In this document: positions 1-10,168 of the stretch, piece after piece
How positions within the stretch are numbered: position 1 is the first letter of the stretch
Layout: every line of letters starts with the position of its first letter
From: Algisphaera agarilytica
GTDB taxonomy: Bacteria > Planctomycetota > Phycisphaerae > Phycisphaerales > Phycisphaeraceae
Length of the DNA stretch: 64,000 nucleotides
Direction: 5' to 3'
Assembly (NCBI RefSeq): GCF_014207595.1
Contig: NZ_JACHGY010000001.1
Coordinates: forward strand, 1,878,909-1,942,908
Notes under the pieces: model-generated
Told to the model about the DNA's origin: nothing
Seen by the model: only the letters and a program-made list of their open reading frames with translations
The model's database searches: none
Translations under genes and position numbers: made by a program

Positions 1-634
1 GTTCGCTGGAGCTGTCTTCGCTGGACGGGAGCAACGGTTTTGTCCTGAACGGGATTGATGCCAGCGACCAGTCGGGCGTTTCGGTTTCGTCGGCGGGCGA
101 CGTGAACGGTGACGGGGTGGCGGACTTGATCATCGGGGCAGTCGGCGGCGATCCCAACGGCAACAGCATTGCGGGCGAGAGCTATGTGGTGTTCGGCGGC
201 GGCTCGGTGGGCTCGGGGGGTTCGCTGGAGCTGTCTTCGCTGGACGGGAGCAACGGTTTTGTCCTGAACGGGATTGATGCCAGCGACCAGTCGGGCGTTT
301 CGGTTTCGTCGGCGGGGGATGTGAACGGTGACGGGGTGGCGGACGTGATCATCGGGGCACGTGGTGGGGACCCCAACGGCAACGGCAGCGCGGGCGAGAG
401 CTACGTGGTGTTCGGCGGCGGCTCGGTGGGTTCGGGGGGTTCGCTGGACCTGTCTTCGCTGGACGGTAGCAACGGTTTCGTCCTGAACGGGATTGATACC
501 GGTGACCAGTCAGGCGTTTCGGTTTCGTCGGCGGGGGATGTGAACGGTGACGGGGTGGCGGACGTGATCATCGGGGCAATCGGCGGCGACCCCAACGGCA
601 ACAGCTCTGCGGGCGAGAGCTACGTGGTGTACGG
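1..634 (+). repeat. 219-nt in-frame tandem repeat (FG-GAP units)
   Basis: The 10-mer gttcgctgga recurs at 1, 220 and 439, an exact period of 219 nt (73 codons). The copies are nearly identical at DNA level; the third diverges after about 634. The array probably continues upstream of the window. Such identity points to recent duplication or gene conversion. Confidence 0.9.
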
Positions 635-1817
635 GGTATCGGTCTTCACCTGGACGGGCCTTTCGGGTGGCAACTTCGATCTGGGCGGCAACTTCATCGG
701 GGGGGTTACCCCCGGGACCACCGGCGGGGTGGTGGTCCTGGAGACCCAGTTCGGCGGGACCATCAACGGGCCGAGCGGTGTCGTGATCGCCGACCGGCTC
801 AGCCTGGGGGCGGAGTTCGGCGTGACGACGCTGGACCTGCAGGCCAACAGCTTGATGCAGGTCCGCTCGGACGTGTCGCTGGATAACTCGGCCCGGCTGA
901 CGGGCGCGGGTGGGGTGTTTGCGGTGTCGGGTGACCTGAACAACGCCGGGGAGATCGATCTGGGGGTTAGCGGCCTGCAGGTGGTGGCCGACTCGCTGAA
1001 CAACACCGGGCTGTTCCGGGGCTCGGGGGTGGTGGATGCGGTGTTTGTCAACTCGGCCAACGGTCGGATCGAGGCGTTTGATCAGAGCGGCGAGATGGAC
1101 TTCCGCGCGAACGTGCTCAATCAACTCGGCGGGCTGATCGCCACGCGCGGTTCGGCGATGCGGTTTAACCAGGGCCTGACGAATGAGGGGCTGGTGTCGG
1201 TGAGTGACGGGGTGAGCGACCTCTTCGGGGACGTGAGCAACACCGGCAAGATCGCCTTGAGCAGCCAGGCGGTGGCGTCGTTTGTGGGTGACCTGGATCA
1301 GGAAGGCACGCTGGAGCTGCTGGGCAGCAGCCGCGCGATCGTTTTTGACACGTATACCGGCAGCGGCGGGACGACCGGGAGCGGCACGCTCGAGGTGCTG
1401 GGCACGTTCTCCCCGGGTTCGAGTCCGGCGAGCGTGGAGTACGGCGGAAACCTGATCGCCACCGGCGGCACGGAGATCGAGATCGGCGGCACGGGGGTGG
1501 GCGAGTTCGACCAGTCGATCGTGGCGGGCGACCTGACGCTGGACGGTGAGCTGACGATCGTGTTGATCGAGGAGTTCGTTCCGATGGCGGGTGATGTGTT
1601 TATGATTTTTGATGTGGGTGGCGAACGGATCGGCGCCTTCGACGGATTGGACGAAGGCGCTCTGGTCGGTAGCTACGACGGCACAGGCTTGTTCATCAGT
1701 TATCTGGGCGGAGATGGCAACGATGTGACGCTGTATACGATCCCCGAGCCGGGCTCGGCAGCCGTGGTGGTGTTGGTCAGCCTTCTGGGAGCGATGCGGC
1801 GGCGAAGCTACTGCTGA
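1..1817 (+). CDS. FG-GAP repeat PEP-CTERM surface protein (5' end missing)
   Basis: The reading frame is open from the first bases of the window, so the start lies upstream. The first ~210 residues are integrin-alpha-like FG-GAP units: each carries a calcium-loop motif DVNGDGVAD, an IIGA strand and a YVVFGGGS strand. The next ~350 residues are a Gly/Asn-rich beta-strand region like the autotransporter-type repeats common in this phylum. The C-terminus has IPEPGS, a hydrophobic stretch and RRR, a textbook PEP-CTERM sorting signal, so export and exosortase processing are expected. Unlike the next five genes it has no dockerin-like repeat before the signal. Its last 10 bases overlap the 3' end of the convergent gene at 1808. 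Ligand and function are unknown. Confidence 0.85.
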   Translation, partial: SLELSSLDGSNGFVLNGIDASDQSGVSVSSAGDVNGDGVADLIIGAVGGDPNGNSIAGESYVVFGGGSVGSGGSLELSSLDGSNGFVLNGIDASDQSGVSVSSAGDVNGDGVADVIIGARGGDPNGNGSAGESYVVFGGGSVGSGGSLDLSSLDGSNGFVLNGIDTGDQSGVSVSSAGDVNGDGVADVIIGAIGGDPNGNSSAGESYVVYGVSVFTWTGLSGGNFDLGGNFIGGVTPGTTGGVVVLETQFGGTINGPSGVVIADRLSLGAEFGVTTLDLQANSLMQVRSDVSLDNSARLTGAGGVFAVSGDLNNAGEIDLGVSGLQVVADSLNNTGLFRGSGVVDAVFVNSANGRIEAFDQSGEMDFRANVLNQLGGLIATRGSAMRFNQGLTNEGLVSVSDGVSDLFGDVSNTGKIALSSQAVASFVGDLDQEGTLELLGSSRAIVFDTYTGSGGTTGSGTLEVLGTFSPGSSPASVEYGGNLIATGGTEIEIGGTGVGEFDQSIVAGDLTLDGELTIVLIEEFVPMAGDVFMIFDVGGERIGAFDGLDEGALVGSYDGTGLFISYLGGDGNDVTLYTIPEPGSAAVVVLVSLLGAMRRRSYC

Positions 1818-3727
1818 GTACGTCGTGGCTTCAACATGAAGCCCGCCATTGTGACTACCAATAAACCGGTGGTGGGTTCGGGGATGGTGGTGAGGGTGTT
1901 GGCCGAGGCGTTGGTGTTGCCGAAGTTGTCTTGCCAGACGGTGTAGTCTGCGGCGTCGACGATCCCGTTGCCGTTGCCATCGGCGGCGAGGTCGGTGGTG
2001 GAGCCGAAGTTGTCTTGCCAGATGGTGTAGTCGGCGGCATCGACAATACCGTTGCCGTTGTAGTCGCCCATTACGTTGGCTACATCGCCGAGGGTGTTAG
2101 CTACGAAGATACCCTCCGTACCATCGGTAAAAGTGGCGTGGAAGGCGAGTTGGCCAGCATCGTTGAAGAAAGCTGGTTGACCATACTCCCAGTCAATGTC
2201 GATTGAGGCGATGATACGGAGGTCTTCGTTGAGCGGGTTGTCATCAATATCGAGGAGATCGCCTTTACGAATGACAAGAGTCGGCAGGCCGTCGAGGTCA
2301 GTGGCCCAGATGCCGGTGTTGTTGGATAAATCTACGCCGGTGCCAAATAGTTCGCCACGGAAAGCAACTTGCCCTGCGTTGTTGAGGATGGGGTCCCAGC
2401 GCAGGCTGCTAAAAACAACGCCGGGCTTGGTTCCGGGAGCGGCGTCGCCAGTCCGGGCAATAATTCCGGGGTTGCTGATGGAACCTACGGCTTCGGACCA
2501 AATACCTTCATCGTTAGACCCGTTTACTCCGGTGCCGGTGAGTTCACCGCGGAACGCGGTATGTCCTTTGGCATTGAGAGACGGGCGAGCAAGCCCTCTT
2601 CTGAAGGTGACACCGGGTTCAGTCCCGGGCGCCGGATCCCCGGTGCGAACAACGATCCCGGGTCTACCCGCAGAGCCTGCGGCTTCGGACCAAATACCTT
2701 CGTTGTTGGAGCCATCCACGCCGGTACCGGTAAGTCTGCCACGGAAAGCGGTCTCGCCGACGTCGTTGAAGGCGAGGTCAAGTAGTCTGCGGAATTTCAC
2801 GCCGGACTCTGTTCCTGGGGCGTGGTCGCCAGTGCGGATAATCAGATCGAGATTATCCGTGGTCTTGGACCAAATGCCAGTGTCGTTGGAGCTATCGACG
2901 CCGTTCCCGGTAAGTTGTGCCCAAAATGCGGTCTGTCCGGCGTCGTTGAGCACTGGTTTGGCTATGTCGATATGACTGAAAATGATGCCGGACCCTGTTC
3001 CGGGAGCGGCATTACCGGTTCGGACGAGAATTCCTGGGTTACCGGAAGAGCCTGCGGCCTCGGACCAAATCCCTCGATCGCTGAAACCGTTGGAGCTAAG
3101 CGAGGACAGGAGTGCGGTGAACGTGATCTGTCCCGCGTTGTTGAGGACAGGAGCGCTTATGCCGGTGAATTGGACGCCGGGCGGGGTGTCGGGGGCGGCG
3201 TCACCATCGCGAAGGAATAGTTCGAGCGAGCCTTTGGGCCCTGCAGCTTGGGAGTAGATCACGAAGTTGTTGGTGTGGTCCACGTCGGGGCCAGTGATGA
3301 CCGCGCGGAAGGCAATCATTCCGTTGTCGTTGAGGACGGGGCCTACGAATCCATCGAGTTTGACGCCTGCGGGTGTACCGGATGCGTCATCATCATCACG
3401 TGCGATGAGTCCGGGGTTGCCGATCGAACCGGCGGTTTCGGACCAGATGCCTTTGTCAGGAATGACGAAGTTCGGATTGATGTTGGTCACGTAGCCCAGG
3501 AAGGCGACCTGACCGGAGGCGTTGATCGTTGGGTAGCCGAAGCTTTCGAAGGTGACGCCGGGTTCGGTGCCGGGGGCTTGGGTGCCGCTAAGAGCGCGGG
3601 TCTCGATTGTTACCTCGCCTAAGGCAGACGAGGTTATGACCAAGTCTGCGGCAGTTACAAAACCCGTCAACACGGCCACAAGAAAGGTTCGCAACAACCT
3701 CGCCGTCTTCGTCTGCTTTTTGTTCAT
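1808..3727 (-). CDS. NxxGxxAF-repeat PEP-CTERM protein with dockerin-like repeats
   Basis: Secreted protein of about 639 residues. I chose the ATG at 3727 because a GGAGG (complement of 3733-3737) lies 5 nt upstream; a GTG directly before it is too close. The N-terminus is a signal peptide (KKQTK, hydrophobic core, SALGE). The body is about seven tandem units of ~60 residues with the pattern RTGDxAPGT..GV.F, LNxxGQxAFRGxLTG, GIWSEAxG, matching the NxxGxxAF-type 'choice-of-anchor' repeat. Two dockerin-like loops follow (NGNGIVDAADYTIW, NGNGIVDAADYTVW), then IPEPTTG, a hydrophobic segment and KPRR as PEP-CTERM signal. It is paralogous to the genes at 8223 and 11763. Binding partner and function are unknown; surface adhesion or display is inference. 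Confidence 0.85.
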   Translation of the reverse strand: MNKKQTKTARLLRTFLVAVLTGFVTAADLVITSSALGEVTIETRALSGTQAPGTEPGVTFESFGYPTINASGQVAFLGYVTNINPNFVIPDKGIWSETAGSIGNPGLIARDDDDASGTPAGVKLDGFVGPVLNDNGMIAFRAVITGPDVDHTNNFVIYSQAAGPKGSLELFLRDGDAAPDTPPGVQFTGISAPVLNNAGQITFTALLSSLSSNGFSDRGIWSEAAGSSGNPGILVRTGNAAPGTGSGIIFSHIDIAKPVLNDAGQTAFWAQLTGNGVDSSNDTGIWSKTTDNLDLIIRTGDHAPGTESGVKFRRLLDLAFNDVGETAFRGRLTGTGVDGSNNEGIWSEAAGSAGRPGIVVRTGDPAPGTEPGVTFRRGLARPSLNAKGHTAFRGELTGTGVNGSNDEGIWSEAVGSISNPGIIARTGDAAPGTKPGVVFSSLRWDPILNNAGQVAFRGELFGTGVDLSNNTGIWATDLDGLPTLVIRKGDLLDIDDNPLNEDLRIIASIDIDWEYGQPAFFNDAGQLAFHATFTDGTEGIFVANTLGDVANVMGDYNGNGIVDAADYTIWQDNFGSTTDLAADGNGNGIVDAADYTVWQDNFGNTNASANTLTTIPEPTTGLLVVTMAGFMLKPRRTQQ

Positions 3728-3904
3728 CACTGCCTCCGGAGTACAACATCATCAGATGGGCTCGATGATAATGGTTGCGTAGTGCCTGACAACCTCTGCA
3801 TGCACCTTGTTGATATCGCCCGTTGAGTAGTGGGTACCTCGAATGCGGATAAGCCTGCTGCTAACTGTGTCTTCTTGTGGGAGTGTACAGTTGCGCGATA
3901 CTCG

Positions 3905-3946
3905 ACGCCGCGGTGGCCCCGGGTCATTTACCCGGGGCTAAAGTTG
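3905..3946. repeat. Dispersed palindrome family A, copy 1
   Basis: Hairpin with arms ggccccgggt / acccggggc around catt, flanked by gccgcgg on one side and taaag on the other. Other copies lie at 18786, 19304, 22388 and 22434. It sits downstream of the convergent genes' ends and could act as a transcription terminator. Confidence 0.75.
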
Positions 3947-3955
3947 ATATGGGGA

Positions 3956-6900
3956 TTAGGGCGTAAGTTGGGTGTGGCGGCGACGCGTGGTGGCGAGGCC
4001 GGTGAGGGTGAGCAGCACGAAGCCGGTGGTGGGTTCGGGGATGGTGGCGAGGGTGTTGGGCGAGGCGTTGGTGTTGCCGAAGTTGTCTTGCCAGACGGTG
4101 TAGTCCGCGGCGTCGATGACGCCGTTGCCGTTGCCGTCGGCGGCGAGGTCGGTGGTGCTGCCGAAGTTGTCGGCCCAGACGGTGTAGTCCGCGGCGTCGA
4201 CGATGCCGTTGCCGTTATAGTCGCCGGCGAGGAGGTTGATGGCGACGACCGACAGGGCGACGCGGCTGGCTTCGTAGAGCACATCGAACTCCAGGCCGCT
4301 ATCGAGGGTGGGCAGCGCGATGTTGTCGAAGGTGCCGGTGACGGTGTCGGCGAGGATCAGGTCGTACTCATCGCCCAGGCCGATGCCCGAGACATCCGCG
4401 GCGGACACGATCAGCGAGCCAGCGAGGGTGGCGGTGTTGTCGACCTGGAGCAGGTCGTCCGCCCCGGCGGCGGTTTCGATGCCGAAGGCGATGCTGCTGC
4501 CGCTGGTGAGTGCCAGAGCGCTGGCGGCGTTGGTGTTGACGATGGTGATGTCGCCGCCGTTGATGGTGCCGGTAGTGATCGCGTCGACGAGCACGAGGTC
4601 GCCGTTGGTGTTGTTGAGGGTGCCGAAGTCGGCGGTGCCCTGGGCGATCACGATGGTGCCGCTGTTGACGGTCGCACCCGACGAGAAGTTGCCCTCGGCG
4701 ACGTTGAGCAGGCCGTCGGATTGAACAAAGGTGCTGTTGGTGACGTTGATGGTTTCGTCTTCGTCGATGACCAGCGTGCTGCCGAAGAGGCCCGAGCTGG
4801 TGACCACGATGCCGGAGTTGGTGAAATTGAGCGTGCCCGAATCGAACTCAACTTGACTGAAGCTGCCCGTCGAGATCGACCCGATGCTGAGCGACCCGCC
4901 GTCGACTTCGATCGGCCCGCCGAGAACGGCCAAGCCGTCGAAAGCGAGGTGCTTGCCCGCGTCGAGCAGGGCCGGGCCGCCGGAGAACACGGTGTTGATA
5001 TCGCTGGTCGCAAAGGTTTTACTGCCGGTGTAGCGGATCAGGCCGGTGTCCCAGTTCACGGTGGGCACCGGTGTGTAGTTCGTGCCGGTGAAGTCGAGGA
5101 AGATCAGGTCGTTGGCGATGAGTTCGCCGCCGGTGAGGTTGATGGTGCCGCGGTCCTTGAGATAGAAGTCGCCGTCGATGGTGATCCGCCCGTTTTCGAG
5201 CAGGTTGAGGGTCGAGGAGCCGGACGATTGGCTTCCGCCGGACGACGAGACGTTGGTGCTGCCGGACATGTAGAAGTTGCCGGCGACGTCCCACGTGGCC
5301 ATCGCGCCGGGCCCGCCGATGTCGACGCGGCCGACGTTGGTTGACGCTCGGCCGATGAACCCGTTCCCCCCGGTCACGACGGCGCCGCCGTCACGGATGC
5401 GCATCTCGCCGTCGACGCGGAGCGAAGACGAACCCGCCGCGACGGAGAGGTCGCCGCCGGTTTCGTAGAGCGAGCCGGCGTCTTCGACGGTCAGGAAGTT
5501 GTCGCCGTCGCCGCCCGCGCCGACCTCGGAGTATTCGGCGATCTGGACCTCGCCGCCGTTACTGACGGTGACGCTGCCGCTGGCCCCGTTGGCCTGGCCG
5601 ATGTCGAGGTAGCGCACGTCCACGAGCGAGCCCGCTCCGTCGACGAGTAGTTCGCCGTGCCCGTTGGATTCGTCGCCGAGGACCATGAAGCCCTGCGTCG
5701 CCGGGTTGGCGGCGTCGGTGCGGAAGGCGCGGACGACCGCACCGTCGAGCACGTGGAGCTTGTTGCGGTCCGCCGCGGTGCCCGCCTGGAACCCGACGCT
5801 GATGCGTTCGCCGCCGAAGTAGTTGACGGCCGAGCCGACGCCGGTGACGGTGAGCGACGAGTCGTTGCTGCTGTTGACGCGACCGATGATGAGGCGTCGG
5901 TCGGCGACGTCCGGGTCGGCGAAGTTGCTCGCCACGTTGACGACCGCGCCGCCGCTGACGGTCATGGTCGCGTCGTTCTCGTCGCCGACAGAAAGACGCT
6001 GGGTGAGGTTGAGTTGCGAGCCGGCGCCGTCCACGGTGATGTCGCTGCCGGCGGAGCCGGGCTCGTCGGCGAGGATGAGTCCGTTGCCGTTGACGACGCC
6101 GCCGCTGTCGATGTTGAGGAAGCCGTCGCCCTGGAAGCCGACGAGGATGAAGTCGCCGTTGGCGTCGTAGCGGGAGCCGGTGCCGGTGACGTTGAGCGTG
6201 CCCTGGGCGTTGGCGCGGTAGCCGATCCAGGTCCGGCCGGAGGCGATGCCCACGCCGCCGGCGGAGATGTTGACGGTGCCGGTGCCGCCGTTTTCGTTCT
6301 CCGAGCCGCCGATGAACCAGGTGGAGTTGGTCGTTTCGACGCGGGACCCGACGCCTTCGATATTGAGCGTGCCGATGCCTTCGTCGTCGTCGCCGATGGT
6401 GACGCCACTGCCGGTGTCGTTGGTGGCGAAGACGCCGTTGAGCGTGGCGGTCGCGCCGTTGCGGAAGGTGGCGGTGCCGGTTGAGCCGACGCCGGTGCCG
6501 TTGCCGACGAACAGGTTGAGCGCGGTGAGCGTGGTGCCGGTGCCGTCGAAGAGCGCGGTGCTGACCGAGCCGTCGCGGAGGCCGACGTTGAAGGACGTGC
6601 CCGCCGTGGTGGTACTGCCATTGAACGATTCCCAGACGCCGCGCCCGGCGTCGCCGACGATAATCGCGCCGGACGTTTGGACCTGGGCGTTGGCCCCGTC
6701 CACCACCACACGGTTGTCCTGGTCGTTGTTGTCGAGGTCGCCGACGATGATCTGGGCCGCGTTGACCTGCCCGAAGTCTTGGAAGTTGTCGTTGAGGTCT
6801 CGGCCGACGCGTAGCTCACCCAGGCCGTCGCTGCCGACGATGACGATGTTATCCGCGTTCACGGCTGAGGCCGTTGTGCCATCGGTGCCGTAGACCGCCA

Positions 6901-8050
6901 CCAGGCCGTTGGCGATCGCCCCGGCGGCGTTGGTGTTGCCGATGATGAGGTCGCCTTCGTTGGTGCTGTCGGTGGCTTGGGCGGTGATCTCGGTGATCAA
7001 CTCTCCGCCGTTGGACACGGCAATTTGGGCGGTGCCGCCGGATGTGCCGACGAACACGGCGTGGGCCCGCAGGACCGAATCGGTCCCGTCGATCGTGCCG
7101 TTGCCGACCGAGCCTTCGCCGCTACCAAAGAGCGCTTGGGGGCTGGCCCCTTCGGCGAGCACGACCTGGCCGCCGTCGAGGATGTTGACCGTGCCGATCC
7201 CGCCGAGGTGGCCGACCAAGAAGTCGCTGGTTTCGGCCAGCGAACCGGCGCCCGAGACGTTGAGTGTGCCGACGGAGCGGACGACGGGGTTCGCCGGGTC
7301 TGCCAAGTCGGCATCGAAGAAGCTGCGGCCCACGACGATGTCTTGGTTGGCGCTGCCGCCGGCGTTGGTGGTGAGCAGTTGGCCGCCGTTGGTCAGGTTG
7401 ACCGTGCCGGTGCCGCCATCGCCGCCGATGTTGATGATGCGTCCTTGGCTGTCGGTGCGGACCGCCGCGAGCGTTGAGCCCACGCCGTCGACGTTGACCA
7501 CGCCCACCGCCCCGGCCGAATTACCCACGAAGATGTTCTCGGCGGTGACGTCCGAGCTGGTCTGGATGCCCAGCGTGCCGAAGCCCTGCTGCGCCACGAG
7601 CAGGTCGTTGTCGTTGGTCAGCGCGGCATCGGCGATGTTCCACAGGGCGCTATCGGCGATGTTCAGCGAGGCACCGGTGGCCAGGGAGGTGGCCGTGACG
7701 TCATCGATCAACGCGACGCCGGCGGTGGTTAGGTCGCCGCTGGTGATCCCGGAAAATGTCCAGGCGTTGTCGGCCACGGTGAGGTTGTTGCTTTGGCTGC
7801 CGGCGCTGAGCACGATCGGGTTGCCCATGAGGTCGACCTGGAACAACGCGTTGTCGGCGAGCGTGGGCGCGTTGCCGGTGTCCCAGTTGCTGCCCGTGCC
7901 GTAGATCAGGAAGGGGAACGGCCCCGGGGGCGGCGTGGGATTGATCCACTCGGCATCCTGCGCCTCGGCCCGCATGCCCGCCACCGCGACCACCACAACC
8001 AAACCCGTGGCCGACCACGCAGCCACGTTCCGATGCTTTGAAATGTACAT
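3956..8050 (-). CDS. Giant beta-repeat PEP-CTERM surface protein
   Basis: About 1364 residues. ATG at 8050 is preferred: a GGGAG lies 5 nt upstream, while an upstream TTG has no ribosome site. A signal peptide (SKHRN, hydrophobic core, AEAQ) is followed by more than 20 imperfect repeats of the form GxGSxL..., IVGxxGxGTLNI.GG, which resemble the T5SS/PEP-CTERM-associated repeat and predict a long right-handed beta-helix stalk. The end carries two dockerin-like loops (NGNGIVDAADYTVW and NGNGVIDAADYTVW) and IPEPTTG, a hydrophobic stretch and TRRRH. No autotransporter beta-barrel is present, so anchoring would be by exosortase. Probably an adhesin or stalk-like surface fibre; that role is inferred. 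Confidence 0.85.
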   Translation of the reverse strand: MYISKHRNVAAWSATGLVVVVAVAGMRAEAQDAEWINPTPPPGPFPFLIYGTGSNWDTGNAPTLADNALFQVDLMGNPIVLSAGSQSNNLTVADNAWTFSGITSGDLTTAGVALIDDVTATSLATGASLNIADSALWNIADAALTNDNDLLVAQQGFGTLGIQTSSDVTAENIFVGNSAGAVGVVNVDGVGSTLAAVRTDSQGRIINIGGDGGTGTVNLTNGGQLLTTNAGGSANQDIVVGRSFFDADLADPANPVVRSVGTLNVSGAGSLAETSDFLVGHLGGIGTVNILDGGQVVLAEGASPQALFGSGEGSVGNGTIDGTDSVLRAHAVFVGTSGGTAQIAVSNGGELITEITAQATDSTNEGDLIIGNTNAAGAIANGLVAVYGTDGTTASAVNADNIVIVGSDGLGELRVGRDLNDNFQDFGQVNAAQIIVGDLDNNDQDNRVVVDGANAQVQTSGAIIVGDAGRGVWESFNGSTTTAGTSFNVGLRDGSVSTALFDGTGTTLTALNLFVGNGTGVGSTGTATFRNGATATLNGVFATNDTGSGVTIGDDDEGIGTLNIEGVGSRVETTNSTWFIGGSENENGGTGTVNISAGGVGIASGRTWIGYRANAQGTLNVTGTGSRYDANGDFILVGFQGDGFLNIDSGGVVNGNGLILADEPGSAGSDITVDGAGSQLNLTQRLSVGDENDATMTVSGGAVVNVASNFADPDVADRRLIIGRVNSSNDSSLTVTGVGSAVNYFGGERISVGFQAGTAADRNKLHVLDGAVVRAFRTDAANPATQGFMVLGDESNGHGELLVDGAGSLVDVRYLDIGQANGASGSVTVSNGGEVQIAEYSEVGAGGDGDNFLTVEDAGSLYETGGDLSVAAGSSSLRVDGEMRIRDGGAVVTGGNGFIGRASTNVGRVDIGGPGAMATWDVAGNFYMSGSTNVSSSGGSQSSGSSTLNLLENGRITIDGDFYLKDRGTINLTGGELIANDLIFLDFTGTNYTPVPTVNWDTGLIRYTGSKTFATSDINTVFSGGPALLDAGKHLAFDGLAVLGGPIEVDGGSLSIGSISTGSFSQVEFDSGTLNFTNSGIVVTSSGLFGSTLVIDEDETINVTNSTFVQSDGLLNVAEGNFSSGATVNSGTIVIAQGTADFGTLNNTNGDLVLVDAITTGTINGGDITIVNTNAASALALTSGSSIAFGIETAAGADDLLQVDNTATLAGSLIVSAADVSGIGLGDEYDLILADTVTGTFDNIALPTLDSGLEFDVLYEASRVALSVVAINLLAGDYNGNGIVDAADYTVWADNFGSTTDLAADGNGNGVIDAADYTVWQDNFGNTNASPNTLATIPEPTTGFVLLTLTGLATTRRRHTQLTP

Positions 8051-8222
8051 CTCAACTCCCAACTAAACCGCCGCCCAGACGGGCCGCGCCGTTGACCCAA
8101 AGATGACTCGGACCTTGAGAAGTGCCAAGGCCCGGGGAGGGAAAGAAATGGGGCTTGTACACCTGACCCACCACTGCCTCTGCAGCGTTTATATCACCCC
8201 CCGAAAGCCGCAGCAAGAGAAT

Positions 8223-10103
8223 TCAGCGCTCCCGACGACGACCGATCAACCCCGCACCTAAAACGCCCAAAACTGTCAACGAAGCCGGCTCGGGGATGAT
8301 GGAGAGGGTGCTGGTTGAGGCGTTGGTGCTGCCGAAGTTGTCTTGCCAGACGGTGTAGTCCGCGGCGTCGATCATGCCGTTGCCGTTGCCATCGGCGGCG
8401 AGGTCGGTGGTGCTACCGAAGGAGTCTTGCCAGACGGTGTAGTCTGCGGCGTCGACGATGCCGTTGTTGTTGTAGTCGCCCAGGAGCGTGTCGATGATGG
8501 TGGCGAGGGCGATGCCTTCGGTGCCGTCTTCGAGGGCGAAGCGGAAGGCGAGTTGGCCTTCTTCGTTGAAGCCGAAGTCGTTGTATAGGAGGAACAGGTT
8601 GTTGATGGGGCTGCCTTGGAGATCGTCGCCGATGCGGGCGAGTTCGAGGAGGCCGTGGTCGGGGTCGAAGACGAAATAGGCGAGGGTGGATTGGGGGTTG
8701 GTGGCGTCGATGGTGGATGCGAGGAAGGCGACTTGGCCGTCGTCGTTGAGCTTGGCGCCGTGGAGGCCGGTGATCAGCTGGTCGAGGGAGTTGAGTTGGC
8801 CGACACGGAAGAGCGGGGCGAATCCGTCGGCGGTGCCGTCGCGGAGGAAGAGGGTTTCGAGGTTGTCTTCGCTGTTGTCGTTGATGGCGGTGCTGGCTTG
8901 GATGAGGACTTGGCCGGCGTTGTTGATCTGGGGCTCGCGGAAGCTCAGGCTGGCAAGGGTTCCGCCGCCGGGCAGGGCTTGGCCTTCGCGGGCCAGGGCG
9001 GAGAGTCCGTTCGCGGTGCCGTCGCTGAGGAAGAGTCCGCTGTTTGCCCCGTCGGTGACGCCGGCGAGGGTGTTGGTGAAGGCGACATGACCGAGGTCGT
9101 TGAGGGAGAACTTGTGGAAGGCGCTGCCTTGGGGGCCGAAGGTCCCGTTGCCATCGGGTGAAGCCTGGTCCTGTTGGACAATGAGCGAGGGGCCTGCGGG
9201 GTCACCGCCGAGGTAGAGGTTGGCGACTACGCCAGGCGATGGTGATTCGATAGGGATCGGGGTTGCGCTGTACACGGCCTGTCCGCTTTGATTGAGGCCA
9301 GTCAGCTGTTCACGAAAACGGATACCGTCTTCGCTGTCGAAGTCTTCGATGAACGTGCCGCTGTTCGGTGTGCCGTCGGTGCGGTAGAGGCCGCTAGCAC
9401 CGAAGGGGAATCCGGGCATGTCGAATCGGGCGTTGAACGCAACTTGGCCGGTGTCGTTGAGGGTGCCGTCGAAACGGCGGGGCCGAAGGTCGACAACGCT
9501 CCCCCCGCCGTCGGGTAGCGGCTACCCTTCTCGGCCCAGACCGACGAGTCCGCCGGGTGTGCCGTCGCCGACATAGATCCCGGATTCCTCAGCGAATGGA
9601 TCGTCATTGGTCGAGATATCGGCGATGAAGGCGACTTGGCCGACGTTGTTGAAGCCGGCGATGTGAGGGTTAGCCGCCGCCGCAAAGGATGGTGGTGTGC
9701 CGAAGTAAGTGAACGCCCCCGCGCCGTCTGGCGGCGTTTGTCCGGTCCGGGCGATCTCGACGAGTCCGGTGCCGGTGGCGTCGACTCGGTAGATGGCGAG
9801 GTTGTCATCGAACCCGCCGGGGGTGCCTGCGAGCGCAGCGGCGAAGGCGACTTGGCCGGTGTCGTTGAGCCAGAACGGGCTGCGGATCGTGGAGCTGACA
9901 CCCGTTTGGAACGAATCGAGCGTGAACCCGCCGGGCACCGTTTGGCCGGTGGTGACGAGGACTTGTGTTTCGATCGAGGGGGCTGCCTGCACCGCCCCGC
10001 CGAGGATCAGCGTGGCGACTCCAACCACGGCGAGCCACGCCCGATGGGGTGCTCGGGCATAGGGCCGTTGCAAGCTCATCCGTCTACCACGAAACACACT
10101 CAT
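8223..10103 (-). pseudogene. NxxGxxAF-repeat PEP-CTERM gene split by in-frame TAG
   Basis: One continuous frame of 626 codons interrupted only by TAG at 9522-9524. The upstream part (10103-9525, 193 residues) begins with a good GGAGG 7 nt before ATG and has a signal peptide. The downstream part (432 residues) carries more NxxGxxAF units, two dockerin-like loops and the IPEPAS...RRRER signal. Across the stop the frame reads GREG-stop-PLPDGGG, while the intact paralog at 11763 has AREGQPLPSSG; a later unit of this gene has AREGQALPGGG. The lost residue is therefore Gln, CAG to TAG. The next ATG downstream (9419) has no ribosome site, so the second half is unlikely to be made independently. Either a recent pseudogene, a sequence error, or amber read-through. 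Confidence 0.85.
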
Positions 10104-10168
10104 ATTGAAAACCTCCGGGAATTCTTGGGGACGATGAAGCTTGATTAAAGGTTAGCCGTGGTTAGCGA

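Noticed and set aside
1-634. CRISPR-like array
   Set aside because: Repeats are 219 nt, coding and contiguous without unique spacers. No cas genes were seen in the window.
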